Under the pieces are notes generated by a model that saw only the letters and a list, made by a program, of their open reading frames with translations, was not told where the DNA came from and searched no databases. A stretch of DNA of 64,000 nt from Alteromonas sp. V450 (GTDB lineage: Bacteria > Pseudomonadota > Gammaproteobacteria > Enterobacterales > Alteromonadaceae), in assembly GCF_001885075.1 (NCBI RefSeq), contig NZ_MODU01000004.1, forward strand, positions 2,232,001 through 2,296,000, given 5' to 3'. A program made the translations under genes and the position numbers. The stretch's first letter is position 1; each line of letters begins with the position of its first letter. Positions 29,547-39,054 of the stretch are shown here, piece after piece.

Positions 29547-30320
29547 TTAAGCGCTTGGCGCCTCTTCTTTTGCATCGTTTTGTGCTGGCTGCACTGGAGA
29601 AAGCTGCATGCTTTGAATTGGGTTCTCAGTATCGTTTGATAGCTCAACCAAACGGTTTAACTGACCAACAGACATCATGATAGCGTAGATTGCGCCTAGG
29701 AAGCCCTGCTTATGAAGCTCAAGTACTTGCTCATCAGGCAGTTCAAGCAATTTCTTTTCATTTATGCTCATCATGCCGGTTACGTTACGCTGTGAGCCGT
29801 CTTTGTACGCAAGACGAATTTGAATAGGGTCCAGAAGCTCAAGCTCTACTACTTTGTTCACAAAGCGCTGTGTTAGCATCTCGCTGTTTGCCAAGTCAGC
29901 TAAGAACGTCTGACGGGCTTCAAGAAACTCGGTTGGTTCGCCTTTGTCATTGAATAGCGCCTGCCCTTCGTCTGAGATCAAATCTGAGTTTTCGTCAATG
30001 AAAACACCTAATTTGTCGCCATCAGGTCTTACATCAAAAGGATAGCGCACTATATTCATAGGTACGTGCGGTCCCTTCCACTTATCACCGGCTAAAAACA
30101 AGTTTTGACCTTGTTCCATACCTAGCATCGTTACTACGTGATGACGCTTTGATGTTGGATCTTCAATGAAAACCAACGGCATAGTTGCTGCAAGCTGTGC
30201 AAACTCACGGATCGTTGCAGAAGCTAAGTGAGTATTTTTCGCAAAACTGAAAGAAGTGTTTACCGCAACCTTTAGGTCTTTGTGTTTTTCTTTATCTAGC
30301 GGTACAAAATTAATAGCCAT
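29547..30320 (-). CDS. SapC-family protein
   Basis: A 257-residue protein of the SapC family (PF07277 type), with the typical N-terminal V-P-L-D-K-E-K-H-K and central H-V-V-T-M-L-G-M-E-Q-G-Q-N-L-F. Despite database names it shows no membrane helices and is unlikely to be the peptide ABC permease SapC of enterobacteria. In related marine bacteria such genes often sit beside TonB receptors and flavin halogenase-like genes in carbohydrate loci; here it stands alone. The C-terminal 25 residues are Gln/Pro/Ala-rich and acidic. Function unknown. Confidence 0.8.
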   Translation of the reverse strand: MAINFVPLDKEKHKDLKVAVNTSFSFAKNTHLASATIREFAQLAATMPLVFIEDPTSKRHHVVTMLGMEQGQNLFLAGDKWKGPHVPMNIVRYPFDVRPDGDKLGVFIDENSDLISDEGQALFNDKGEPTEFLEARQTFLADLANSEMLTQRFVNKVVELELLDPIQIRLAYKDGSQRNVTGMMSINEKKLLELPDEQVLELHKQGFLGAIYAIMMSVGQLNRLVELSNDTENPIQSMQLSPVQPAQNDAKEEAPSA

Positions 30321-30806
30321 ATTTATTTCTCATACTTGTTATCTGTGATCTCGGCTGATTGTCTGAGAAGAGCGAGTATCACTTAAAATTACGTTGGCCG
30401 CACAGATGAATCTCTATCATCGAATAGTGGCGGAGCGCTCGAGAGTATCCCGTATTCGCGCAATGAAGTCACGCAATCTTCACCATAACAAGTTTTAAAT
30501 TTTTATTGCAATGTAAAATTTAGGTGAACAGGGTCGTTCGCTTTAAAAATAGTCAAATTCGCGCTTACGCAGCTTTATTGGTTCGAGTTTTAGGTTTAAA
30601 AGAAATGCTCTGCTGCGTGAAACCCCGCAACACTACTGATACGAAAATAATTTGGGATAGAGCACTGATAGCATGATGATGTATATCCATTGCCGCTTTG
30701 ATGAATTTACTTTAGAGTCTGACAGGGTAAATCGTGGGCAACCACATAAAAAGCCCACTACAGCATACTATTTTTATCTCACCCATATCGTTAAGGAAAT
30801 GATGTT
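30321..30806. promoter_or_regulatory. Divergent intergenic region, sapC / M19 dipeptidase
   Basis: This region must hold the promoters for both divergent genes. On the plus strand TACTAT (30766-30771) is a possible -10 of the dipeptidase gene without a good -35. GTGGGC (30734-30739) and GCCCAC (30753-30758) form an inverted repeat where the -35 would lie, a possible operator. AAGGA precedes the dipeptidase ATG. No gene is seen. Confidence 0.35.
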
Positions 30807-32030
30807 ATGAAGGGGCGCCACCCACGACCAGTACTCGCACTAAGTATTACAGCCTTGTTTGGCATGTTTGCAGCCTCGGTGGAAGCAAAAGACTACACCG
30901 CATCAGAAAAAGCGATAAGACTTGCTAAAGAAAATATCATTGTTGATGGGCACATTGATGTTCCCTATCGCGTAAAAGAGAAGTGGGTTGATGTCACTCA
31001 GGCAACTGACGGTGGCGACTTTGACTATCCCCGTGCCGTTGAAGGAGGGCTCAATGCGCCTTTTATGAGCATTTATGTACCGGCAAGTCTGGATAACTCA
31101 CCAGAGTCAACGCAACTTGCCCACGAACTCATTGATTCTGTAGAAGCTATTGTTGCCCGCGCTCCCGACAAGTTTGCCATTGCAAGAAGTACTAAGGATG
31201 TAAGATCACAGTTCGCACAAGGCCTTATTTCTCTTCCAATGGGGATGGAAAATGGCTCACCTATTCAAGGCGACCTAAACAATTTGAGCGCTTTCTACGC
31301 GCGCGGTATACGGTATATAACGTTAGCCCATAGCCAATCTAACCACATCTCTGATTCCTCATATGATTTGCGCCGAAAATGGAAAGGTTTAAGCCCGTTT
31401 GGAAAAACCTTGGTCAAAGAGATGAACAATATGGGCATTATGATTGATATTTCTCATGTTTCCGATGACGCTTTTTATCAAGTCATTGCATTAACCAAAA
31501 CGCCAGTGATTGCATCTCATTCTTCATTGCGCAGGTTTACGCCTGGGTTCGAACGCAATATGGATGACGATATGATTAAAAAGTTGGGCGAGAATGGAGG
31601 GGTTATTATGATCAACTTCGGCTCAAGTTTTGTCTCTAAAGAAGCTGGAGCATGGCGAACCGGCTTGTCACAGGCGAGAAAAGCACTTATTGAAAAAGAA
31701 GGGGAAGAAAGTCCAAAACTTGCGAACTTCGAAGAAAGCTACAGGGAAGAAGTGCCCTACCCCTACTCAACGCTTGATGAAGTTCTCGACCATATTGACC
31801 ATGTTGTACAGCTCATTGGTGTTGAACACGTAGGTATTGGCTCAGATTACGATGGTGTTGGCGACTCATTACCCATTGGATTAAAAGATGTTGCAGCCTT
31901 TCCTAACTTGGTTCAAGGTCTGCTTGACCGTGGTTACAGTGAAAGTGATATAAGTAAAATACTCAGCGGAAACCTGCTCAGAGTGTGGCAGTCTGTTGAG
32001 GACTATGCCAGTTCATATACCGACAATTAA
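30807..32030 (+). CDS. Secreted membrane dipeptidase (peptidase M19)
   Basis: A 407-residue zinc dipeptidase of the renal dipeptidase family, cleaving dipeptides, often including D-residues, in the periplasm. A signal peptide covers 1-27 (ends V-E-A). The metal motif D-G-H-I-D has H49 and D51. Further family motifs are G-M-E-N-G (bridging Glu), L-A-H-S-Q-S-N-H, D-I-S-H-V-S, A-S-H-S-S and G-I-G-S-D-Y-D-G. Length is normal. It is convergent with the cus genes and shares a terminator hairpin with them. The substrate could be peptidoglycan- or diet-derived dipeptides; not resolvable here. Confidence 0.92.
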   Translation: MKGRHPRPVLALSITALFGMFAASVEAKDYTASEKAIRLAKENIIVDGHIDVPYRVKEKWVDVTQATDGGDFDYPRAVEGGLNAPFMSIYVPASLDNSPESTQLAHELIDSVEAIVARAPDKFAIARSTKDVRSQFAQGLISLPMGMENGSPIQGDLNNLSAFYARGIRYITLAHSQSNHISDSSYDLRRKWKGLSPFGKTLVKEMNNMGIMIDISHVSDDAFYQVIALTKTPVIASHSSLRRFTPGFERNMDDDMIKKLGENGGVIMINFGSSFVSKEAGAWRTGLSQARKALIEKEGEESPKLANFEESYREEVPYPYSTLDEVLDHIDHVVQLIGVEHVGIGSDYDGVGDSLPIGLKDVAAFPNLVQGLLDRGYSESDISKILSGNLLRVWQSVEDYASSYTDN

Positions 32031-32086
32031 CTAAGGCCTGCTCGTCAAATTTTCTGTTCCAAGCAGACCTTGTATATTAGTAAATA

Positions 32087-32112
32087 AAGAGGAGCCTTAA
32101 ACGGCTCTTCTT
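32087..32112. terminator. Bidirectional hairpin between dipeptidase and cusA
   Basis: AAGAGGAGCC (32087-32096) pairs with GGCTCTTCTT (32103-32112) with one G-U pair and loop TTAAAC. The right arm overlaps the last codon of cusA. T-runs are short on both sides, so termination may be partial. Confidence 0.55.
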
Positions 32113-35100
32113 ACTTCGTTTTGCTTTTGACTGTTAAATAAAACGCCGCGGGCAAAACAAACAAAGTAAGCATGAGTGCACTCGTCATCCCCCCTACCAT
32201 TGGCGCAGCTATACGCTGCATGACCTCACTTCCTGTGCCAGACGCATAGAGCACGGGCAGTAAACCAATAATGATTGACAAAGATGTCATCATGACAGGC
32301 CTTAGGCGCGCACTTGCAGCGTTAACAATAGCTGTAATTACGTCGTTTTCACATGTTATAGATGAGTGGTCAGCATCGTCATCGACACTTTGCTTTAGGT
32401 AGACCAGCATGATCACTCCAATTTCAACAGCTACCCCAGCCAGTGCGATAAACCCGACCCCAACAGCAACCGATAGATTAAAGTTAAGCAGGTAAAGCAG
32501 CCAGACACTCCCCGCTAAAGCCAGTGGCAACGTAACTAAAATAAGCACAACGTCACGAAATCGATTAAAGGCCAAATATAACAACAGACAAATTATAAGC
32601 AGTGTGGCCGGAATAACTATTGAAAGTTTTGCCTTTGCCCTTTCTAAGTAAGCAAATTGACCCGCCCATGAAATGGCATAGCCCTCCGGTAACGCCAGAT
32701 GTTGAGCCAGATACGCTTCAGCTTCCTCAACATAGCGGCCCAGGTCAATGTTTCGCCCATCAGCCATATCAATGTCAATATACACCCAGCCATTTAACCT
32801 TGCATTTTCGCTTTTAATTCCCGCAGGCCCCTCTTCAATAGCAATATCCGCGAGGTCTCCAAGTGTCGCAAACGCCCCCGAAGGGGTCACTATGGGAAGC
32901 GAAGAGAGTTTCTCTGGCGAGTCACGATACTGCTGTTCAAAACGTAAACTCACGGGATAACGCTCTCTCCCTTCTATCGACTGCGTCACAACTTTGCCTC
33001 CTACAGACGTCGCAAGCAGGTTTTGCACATCATTTACGGTCATACCGTAACGCGCGGCGGCTTTTGCATTTACGCGAATATTAATATAGCGCCCGCCCAC
33101 TACCCGCTCTGCATAAACCGATGCTGTATTGGGTAGTTCAGACAGCAAGCTTTCTATTTGTCTGCCAATTTCCTCAATCCCGTCTAATTCAGGCCCCGCT
33201 ATTTTTATGCCAACGGGTGTTTTGATGCCTGTCGCTAACATGTCTATGCGCGTTTTTATGGGCATTACCCACGCATTCGTGAGGCCAGGAAATTGAATAC
33301 GCTCATTTAATGTTTGCTTAATCTTTTCCGTCGTCATACCGTCGCGCCATTCAGACCTGGGCTTTAATTGAATGAACGTTTCAATCATAGTGAGTGGTGC
33401 AGGATCCGTGGCGGTATCGGCGCGTCCAACTTTACCGAACGCCGACTTGACCTCTGGTAAAGTCATGATCAACTTATTTGTTTGCTGTAAAATTTCACGT
33501 GCTTTTCCCACCGACACGCTAGGATACGTTGTCGGCATGTACATTAGGTCGCCTTCATCTATTTCAGGCATAAATTCACTCCCTAGCTGGCTTAGTGGCC
33601 AAAACATTGAGAACAAAACCAATAAAGCAACACATATTGTGATAATGGGAAAAGCTAATACTTTCTTTAGCAATGGTTTATAAATACTGAGAAGCCATTT
33701 ATTTATCGGGTTTTCATTTTCAGCTTTAAGCCTACCTTTAACAAAATATCCGGCAAGTATTGGCACAAGGGTGATGGACAGCGCTGCGGCCCCAGCCATT
33801 GCGTAAGTTTTGGTAAAGGCAAGAGGCGAAAACAACCTGCCTTCTTGAGCTTCTAACGCAAAGACCGGTATAAAAGAAACCGTAATTATCAACAGAGAAA
33901 AAAACAGAGCTGGCCCTACTTCCGTTGTTGATTTAACAACGAGCTGCCATCGCTCTTTAGCACTAATGTTTGTTCTATTTCGATGAAGATGCTTATGTAA
34001 GTTTTCTACCACAACTATTGCGCCATCAACCATCGCCCCCATGGCAATCGCAATACCGCCAAGAGACATGATATTGGCGTTAAGCCCTTGCAGCTTCATC
34101 ACAACAAAAGCACTCAAAACACCTATCGGAAGGCTAACCATTGCCACCAGCGAAGACCGCACGTGCAGCAAAAACATGAAACAAACTAAGCTCACTACAA
34201 TGAGCTCTTCAACTAATTTATCGAACAGCGTATTCACCGCACCATCAATCAATGTAGTGCGGTCGTAAACCGGCACAATGTTAACGCCATCGGGCAAGCT
34301 GGCGCGCAGTGATTTGAGCTTATGCTTCACTGCCTCTATGGTTTTTTTCGCATTTTCACCATAACGCATGACGACGATGCCGCCTACGACCTCTCCATTT
34401 CCATTGAAATCAGCAACACCTCTACGCATCAATGGGCTCTCATTCACCTCAGCTACATCACCAATGGTAACTGGAGTACCATTTTCAATCACACCCGTGG
34501 GGATCGTTTTGATATCGTTTATCGACTGGATGTAACGCTCTGCGCTGACCATATACTCAGCTTCAGCCATCTCAATAACTGAAGCACCAATAGCCTGATT
34601 CCCCCTTACGAGCGCGCGCTCAATCTGAGAGGGCATTATATTGTAAGCTTGCAGTTTTTTCGGATTTAAGCTGACTTGATATTGCTTCGTCATCCCTCCA
34701 ATCGGTGCTACTTCTGCTACACCCTCTACGGATTGAAGCTCGTATTTTAAAAACCAATCTTGTAATGATCTGAGTTCGGCCAGATCCGTCGACGTTTCAT
34801 TATTGAATTCATTGACAAGTGCATAAATAAATACCCAGCCAACGCCGGTGGCATCTGGGCCTAGTTGCGGCGTTACCCCTTCAGGTAATTGAGCAGCAAC
34901 TTGGCTTAAATATTCGAGAACGCGACTTCTCGCCCAATAAATATCCGTGCTGTCGTCGAAAATTACATATACATAAGCATCACCAAAAAACGAATAACCT
35001 CTCACTGTCTTTGCACCGGGCACTGACATTAAAGCCGAGGTCAATACGTACGTAACCTGATCTTCAACCACCTGAGGTGCTTGTCCTGGGTAACTTGCTT

Positions 35101-35248
35101 TAACGATAACCTGAACATCTGAAAGGTCTGGAATAGCGTCAACGGGTGTGTTTTTAACTGACCAGATACCACCTATTAGAAGCATTAAACTGCATATCAA
35201 GACAACGATGCGGTTAGCAACAGACCAACGAATAATTGATTCAATCAT
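32111..35248 (-). CDS. cusA: Copper/silver efflux RND pump CusA
   Basis: A 1045-residue inner-membrane heavy-metal RND transporter expelling Cu(I)/Ag(I) through CusB and CusC. N-terminal P-D-L-S-D-V-Q-V and the RND motif G-A-M-V-D-G-A-I-V-V-V-E-N are present. The methionines that bind metal in E. coli CusA (573, 623, 672) have counterparts in E-G-D-L-M-Y-M-P, W-R-D-G-M-T and R-I-D-M-L-A-T-G, which favours Cu/Ag over Zn/Co. Twelve helices are expected. It overlaps cusB by 8 bp. Confidence 0.95.
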   Translation of the reverse strand: MIESIIRWSVANRIVVLICSLMLLIGGIWSVKNTPVDAIPDLSDVQVIVKASYPGQAPQVVEDQVTYVLTSALMSVPGAKTVRGYSFFGDAYVYVIFDDSTDIYWARSRVLEYLSQVAAQLPEGVTPQLGPDATGVGWVFIYALVNEFNNETSTDLAELRSLQDWFLKYELQSVEGVAEVAPIGGMTKQYQVSLNPKKLQAYNIMPSQIERALVRGNQAIGASVIEMAEAEYMVSAERYIQSINDIKTIPTGVIENGTPVTIGDVAEVNESPLMRRGVADFNGNGEVVGGIVVMRYGENAKKTIEAVKHKLKSLRASLPDGVNIVPVYDRTTLIDGAVNTLFDKLVEELIVVSLVCFMFLLHVRSSLVAMVSLPIGVLSAFVVMKLQGLNANIMSLGGIAIAMGAMVDGAIVVVENLHKHLHRNRTNISAKERWQLVVKSTTEVGPALFFSLLIITVSFIPVFALEAQEGRLFSPLAFTKTYAMAGAAALSITLVPILAGYFVKGRLKAENENPINKWLLSIYKPLLKKVLAFPIITICVALLVLFSMFWPLSQLGSEFMPEIDEGDLMYMPTTYPSVSVGKAREILQQTNKLIMTLPEVKSAFGKVGRADTATDPAPLTMIETFIQLKPRSEWRDGMTTEKIKQTLNERIQFPGLTNAWVMPIKTRIDMLATGIKTPVGIKIAGPELDGIEEIGRQIESLLSELPNTASVYAERVVGGRYINIRVNAKAAARYGMTVNDVQNLLATSVGGKVVTQSIEGRERYPVSLRFEQQYRDSPEKLSSLPIVTPSGAFATLGDLADIAIEEGPAGIKSENARLNGWVYIDIDMADGRNIDLGRYVEEAEAYLAQHLALPEGYAISWAGQFAYLERAKAKLSIVIPATLLIICLLLYLAFNRFRDVVLILVTLPLALAGSVWLLYLLNFNLSVAVGVGFIALAGVAVEIGVIMLVYLKQSVDDDADHSSITCENDVITAIVNAASARLRPVMMTSLSIIIGLLPVLYASGTGSEVMQRIAAPMVGGMTSALMLTLFVLPAAFYLTVKSKTK

Positions 35249-36824
35249 GGTTCATGTGCTCCCCATGAGAATGCTTTTTACTGTGCCCGGTGCTAGACGA
35301 TCCCTGAGGATGTTGCCTATCATTTTCAGAGAGGCTAGTTTTGTGCTTTATATCAATAACAGTAAATGCATCACCGGTAATAAACGTAAACGTAATAGGA
35401 TCTCCAACAGCATAGTGCGAAAGGTCGATGTGAGGTGAGACATCAAATGTCATAGTTGCAGGCCCTCGTCCCCACTTTTCAATCGGGCCACGCGCTATGG
35501 TCAGCCGCTGTTCACCTTTATCAATCGCAAGAATTTCTCCATAAGTAGAAGCTTGATTACTGGGCGCTTGCATACGCAGAAAGTCACTATTTTTTGATGA
35601 CTCTGAGTCAATGAGGAACTGACCAGATACGACAATTTTATCGTTGGGCATGATGCCGTCTAATACTTCAAAAAAATCGTCATCGCTGTCACCTAACACT
35701 ACCGCTACTGACTTGAAGTGTTCAGCACCATCGCTTATTACTACTCTATTTTGAGCAGCTGTTCTGATAATTGCGGATTTAGGCACAAGTAATGATAAGC
35801 CAGATTCCGTTAGCGACAAGGCTACATCTGCGAACATATTTGGACGCAACGCCCCCCTGTCGTTGTCTAGGGTGATGCGTACTTTTATTGACCGGGTAGT
35901 TAACGACAAAGAAGGATAGATATAATCTATTTGTCCTAGCCGAGTATTAGTTCCTGTACCTGCAAAAGACACCTGCGCTTTATTCCCTACTTTCACTCGT
36001 TCAAAATAACGCTCCGGCACATCGGCAATGACCCACACCTTTTGAAGATTAGCAATGCTCATAAGCGTATTTCCTGGCTGTACAAAAAAGCCTTCACGTA
36101 TTGATAATGCCTCGACAACACCGCTTTGAGGAGCACTGAACGTTACTGTTTGAAATACTCTCTGTTGGTCGCGTATTTTCTCAATGAAGCTTGACGTTAC
36201 CCCAAGCGATATGAGTCTGGCTTTTGCGCCTTCCATCAGCGTTTTATCGCGCCTTTTAACGGCAAGTAGATACTGCTCCTGAGCACTAACCAATTCGGGT
36301 GAATAAAGGGTATAGAGCGGCTGCCCTTTTTCTACCGAGTCACCTTGAGATTTAATAAAAAGATCGTCAATCCACCCTTCTACTCGAGGATGAATATGTA
36401 CAATGCTATCTTCATCAAAAAACGTACTTCCGGTTACGGACAACCTTGACTGCAAACGTCCTATTGTCACTTCGGCGAGTTTAACCCCCATATTTTGTTG
36501 AACAGCAGGAGAAATCATCACTTCCCCCGTACTGTGACTAGCTACTGAATTTTCCCCCGATGTACTGTAAACAGGTACTAAGTCCATCCCCATAGGAGAC
36601 TTGCCTGGCTTATCGCGACGGTAGCTATCATCCATCGGTGCGACCCAATATAATGGTTGTTTTTGGTCTTTTGAGGCGTGGTCGCCTTTTTCTGACTCAG
36701 ACAGGCTGAACCACCAAATGAACACACTAGAGATAACCCCAATAACTATTCCGATGAGCGTTGGCCTATAATTACTGCGTTTTGCACTTTTTGAATCACT
36801 AACACGAATGTTCGACGTTTTCAT
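35241..36824 (-). CDS. cusB: CusB-type periplasmic adaptor with degenerate CusF-like tail
   Basis: A 527-residue membrane-fusion protein linking CusA to CusC. A membrane anchor covers about 22-40. A heavy-metal-binding-type domain at 59-86 keeps P-G-K-S-P-M-G-M-D-L-V-P but lacks the cysteines of the classic form. The adaptor hairpin, lipoyl and barrel domains follow. Residues about 428-495 resemble CusF, fused rather than separate. The CusF copper ligands (His36, Met47 of E. coli) have no clear counterparts: Arg stands in place of the His, and only a Trp and one Met remain. The last 20 residues are His-rich (G-H-S-K-K-H-S-H-G-E-H-M-N-H-D). It overlaps cusC by 4 bp. Confidence 0.92.
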   Translation of the reverse strand: MKTSNIRVSDSKSAKRSNYRPTLIGIVIGVISSVFIWWFSLSESEKGDHASKDQKQPLYWVAPMDDSYRRDKPGKSPMGMDLVPVYSTSGENSVASHSTGEVMISPAVQQNMGVKLAEVTIGRLQSRLSVTGSTFFDEDSIVHIHPRVEGWIDDLFIKSQGDSVEKGQPLYTLYSPELVSAQEQYLLAVKRRDKTLMEGAKARLISLGVTSSFIEKIRDQQRVFQTVTFSAPQSGVVEALSIREGFFVQPGNTLMSIANLQKVWVIADVPERYFERVKVGNKAQVSFAGTGTNTRLGQIDYIYPSLSLTTRSIKVRITLDNDRGALRPNMFADVALSLTESGLSLLVPKSAIIRTAAQNRVVISDGAEHFKSVAVVLGDSDDDFFEVLDGIMPNDKIVVSGQFLIDSESSKNSDFLRMQAPSNQASTYGEILAIDKGEQRLTIARGPIEKWGRGPATMTFDVSPHIDLSHYAVGDPITFTFITGDAFTVIDIKHKTSLSENDRQHPQGSSSTGHSKKHSHGEHMNHD

Positions 36825-38179
36825 CGTGACGCTCCTACGGTACTTTGTGCATATGAAGAGACTGGAAGGTATAAGTAAGCCAACATGATTAGCGTTTCCA
36901 TTTTTTGCACGTCAATTGAAAGTAGTGTCTCTTCTATCTCAACTTGTCGAAGTTGGGCCCTAACAACGTCTTCAATACTTGCCTCATCCGAGGCATAAGC
37001 GGAAAGTATGCTTGCAGCTAATTGTTCAACCTCTTGTTTGAGTCCATTCAGATAGAGTACTTCTCGCTCAGACAGCGACGTCAATCGGTTACGCAGGACT
37101 TCAGCTTGAGAGGCAAGCGCGTTTACTTTCAGTCGAAATTCTGTCTCTTTGGCGTGCATGCGTGACGCTGCCGCACCAATTAATGCGTTTTGTTTAGCCC
37201 TATTAAAAAAAGGCAAGTCAACGTTTACTCCAATAGATACAAAATCAGCGCGACTCGCGCCATTCTCTGCATCTTGACGGTATCCATAGCTCGCATCTAC
37301 CGTCCATTGTGCTTTAGTTTGTTCTTTTTCAATTGCTAATTCAGCCGCTTTAACGCGGGTTTGCAGTTTTAACGCTTGCGCTTCCGGGTGATATTGAAAC
37401 AGCGTAAATGGTTCACTTTGGTCGATTAACCGTGAAAGCTGCTTAGAACTCATTTCATAACCAAGTAATATGGATTTATCGCTTGGCGCATCGGGCTTAG
37501 TGCTTACTATTGGTGCACCAAACCATTTCGATAAACGCGCTTTAGCTTCCTCAACGAGCTGATGTGTTTGAGTTGCTTTATCTTCCAAAGCCAGTTGTGC
37601 TATCCGCACTTGTAATATGTCTTGCTGACTAGCACCATCAATTGCTTGCGTGTAATGTGACTGGGTAAATTCGAGTAATTTCTCAAGTAGCTTACGCTCT
37701 TGGTCTACCAAAACCTCGCGTTGACTCGCGTAATACCAGTTAAGCCAATCTACACTTGCCTCACGTTTCAACCACAGCGCTCTGCTTACACTCTCAGCGG
37801 ACACTACCTTGCTTTTTGCGGCATATTTTTGTTGCTTGAGAGTGTTCACATCTCCTCTAGGTAACGCTTGTTTAATACCTACTTTAAACTGGGTCATTGG
37901 CTCTTGGTTTAACGAAAAGCCATTAGTGGGAAGATTCTGTATTGATGAGGATAGCTGAGGATTAGACCAGTAATCGGCAGCCATTTTTTCGTTTTCCAAC
38001 GCTTTTTTACGATAGTTGCTTCCCTCAAGAAACGGGTCATTTGCAACAACGTGTTGCTGTGTTTGCGATAGCGACAACGCAGCAGAATGTGTGCACATGG
38101 AGAAAAAAACACTTACCGAAATAATGGCATAAGGCAGTGTTAAGCGCAGCCGACAGATACTCGATATTAAAGACTTCAT
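36821..38179 (-). CDS. cusC: CusC-type outer-membrane efflux channel (TolC family)
   Basis: A TolC-family protein of 452 residues from ATG 38179 (456 from GTG 38191; neither has a strong ribosome-binding site). A signal peptide ends near T-H-S-A. The rest shows two long alpha-helical hairpin repeats with coiled-coil pattern, and N-L-P-T-N-G-F-S-L-N resembles outer-membrane-factor segments. It gives the outer-membrane exit for the CusA-CusB pump. It is first of the three efflux genes. No lipobox is seen, unlike E. coli CusC. Confidence 0.88.
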   Translation of the reverse strand: MKSLISSICRLRLTLPYAIISVSVFFSMCTHSAALSLSQTQQHVVANDPFLEGSNYRKKALENEKMAADYWSNPQLSSSIQNLPTNGFSLNQEPMTQFKVGIKQALPRGDVNTLKQQKYAAKSKVVSAESVSRALWLKREASVDWLNWYYASQREVLVDQERKLLEKLLEFTQSHYTQAIDGASQQDILQVRIAQLALEDKATQTHQLVEEAKARLSKWFGAPIVSTKPDAPSDKSILLGYEMSSKQLSRLIDQSEPFTLFQYHPEAQALKLQTRVKAAELAIEKEQTKAQWTVDASYGYRQDAENGASRADFVSIGVNVDLPFFNRAKQNALIGAAASRMHAKETEFRLKVNALASQAEVLRNRLTSLSEREVLYLNGLKQEVEQLAASILSAYASDEASIEDVVRAQLRQVEIEETLLSIDVQKMETLIMLAYLYLPVSSYAQSTVGASR

Positions 38180-38236
38180 AGTTGTGTTCACTTAATTTAG
38201 CCCGCATAAATATTTGCGCACTCAGACGCCTATGAC

Positions 38237-38250
38237 ACCTTCCCAAAGGT
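38237..38250. promoter_or_regulatory. ACCTT-N4-AAGGT palindrome upstream of cusC
   Basis: A 5-4-5 inverted repeat, ACCTTCCCAAAGGT, lies about 45-60 bp before cusC. The half sites recall ACCTT/AAGGT of CueR-type copper operators, but the spacing is shorter than the usual MerR-family dyad. A copper-responsive operator is possible, not proven. Confidence 0.3.
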
Positions 38251-38450
38251 TGTATTTAAAATGCCCATATTTTCGTTGTGTCACCGTGATGAAGAACTAC
38301 TACACCTGCGGTAACACACCACGAACAGGACCATTTTAAGCCTCGCTGAGTGGGTTACTGTTTATACTGACCGGTTTAATTTGTACAGCGGCTGTATTGT
38401 TGCTTGATAGCTCCAGACACGCCATAAACGTAAAATTAGATAGATCTAGG

Positions 38451-38972
38451 TTAAGAGAAAGTTCTGGGGGGGCGATATTGTTTAAAATGTCGCTTTGACA
38501 CTTGGCCAAACGATGATGCGAAGGACACTGTTGGATAGAGAAGTAGGTCTAAATGCGAAACGATGGGTAGCATTGCTAATGTGCTGCCAAAGCAGTGTTG
38601 AATACTGCATGTGCAATCATCACCACAGCAGTTCTCACCTTGTTCCGGCAAAATGTTAGGTTCAATTTGACTCGTACTGTGGCAGTGAGACGCGTTTTCC
38701 TTCACGCTCTTTTTTGACGGTAAGTCTATAGTACTGCTGTCTCGAAGGCTAGCATGCGCTTTGTCTACGCCACGTGAAGCGACATGAGTTTTCGGTGCAT
38801 TATTGTGCACAGCGCCATGGTCTACTGGCGTTGCATGAGACCACCCCTGAACAAGCAACATGCCGACAAAAAGCGTGAGCAAAATATATACGCCCACGCG
38901 AACTCTTGCATCAAACTGATACCGCCACTGGGTGTTATAAATATGATTGCTATTAACAGAAAAATATCGCAT
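38451..38972 (-). CDS. Small Cys/His-rich membrane-anchored protein of the cus locus
   Basis: A 173-residue protein with one membrane helix (about 26-45) and a periplasmic part rich in His and Cys. The motif H-C-H is near 97-99 and C-C-x3-C-x-C-x4-C near 116-128. It ends Y-R-P-P-R-T-F-S, like small Cys-rich proteins often found before metal RND efflux genes. Located 270 bp upstream of cusC on the same strand. A periplasmic Cu(I)/Ag(I) trap or chaperone is a reasonable inference and could make up for the weak CusF domain of CusB. An in-frame GTG at 38975 is an alternative start. No known domain recognised. Confidence 0.65.
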   Translation of the reverse strand: MRYFSVNSNHIYNTQWRYQFDARVRVGVYILLTLFVGMLLVQGWSHATPVDHGAVHNNAPKTHVASRGVDKAHASLRDSSTIDLPSKKSVKENASHCHSTSQIEPNILPEQGENCCGDDCTCSIQHCFGSTLAMLPIVSHLDLLLYPTVSFASSFGQVSKRHFKQYRPPRTFS

Positions 38973-39027
38973 CACTTTTGATAATAACGTTAATCAAAAT
39001 TTCAGTAAACACTCAGGTTACACAACA

Positions 39028-39048
39028 TACCCACACATTGCGTGGGTA
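39028..39048. other. Stem-loop after the hydrolase gene
   Basis: TACCCAC (39028-39034) and GTGGGTA (39042-39048) form a 7-bp stem 7 bp past the stop codon of the minus-strand hydrolase. There is no T-run, so it is a weak terminator candidate or an mRNA 3' end structure. Confidence 0.35.
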
Positions 39049-39054
39049 ATAAAG

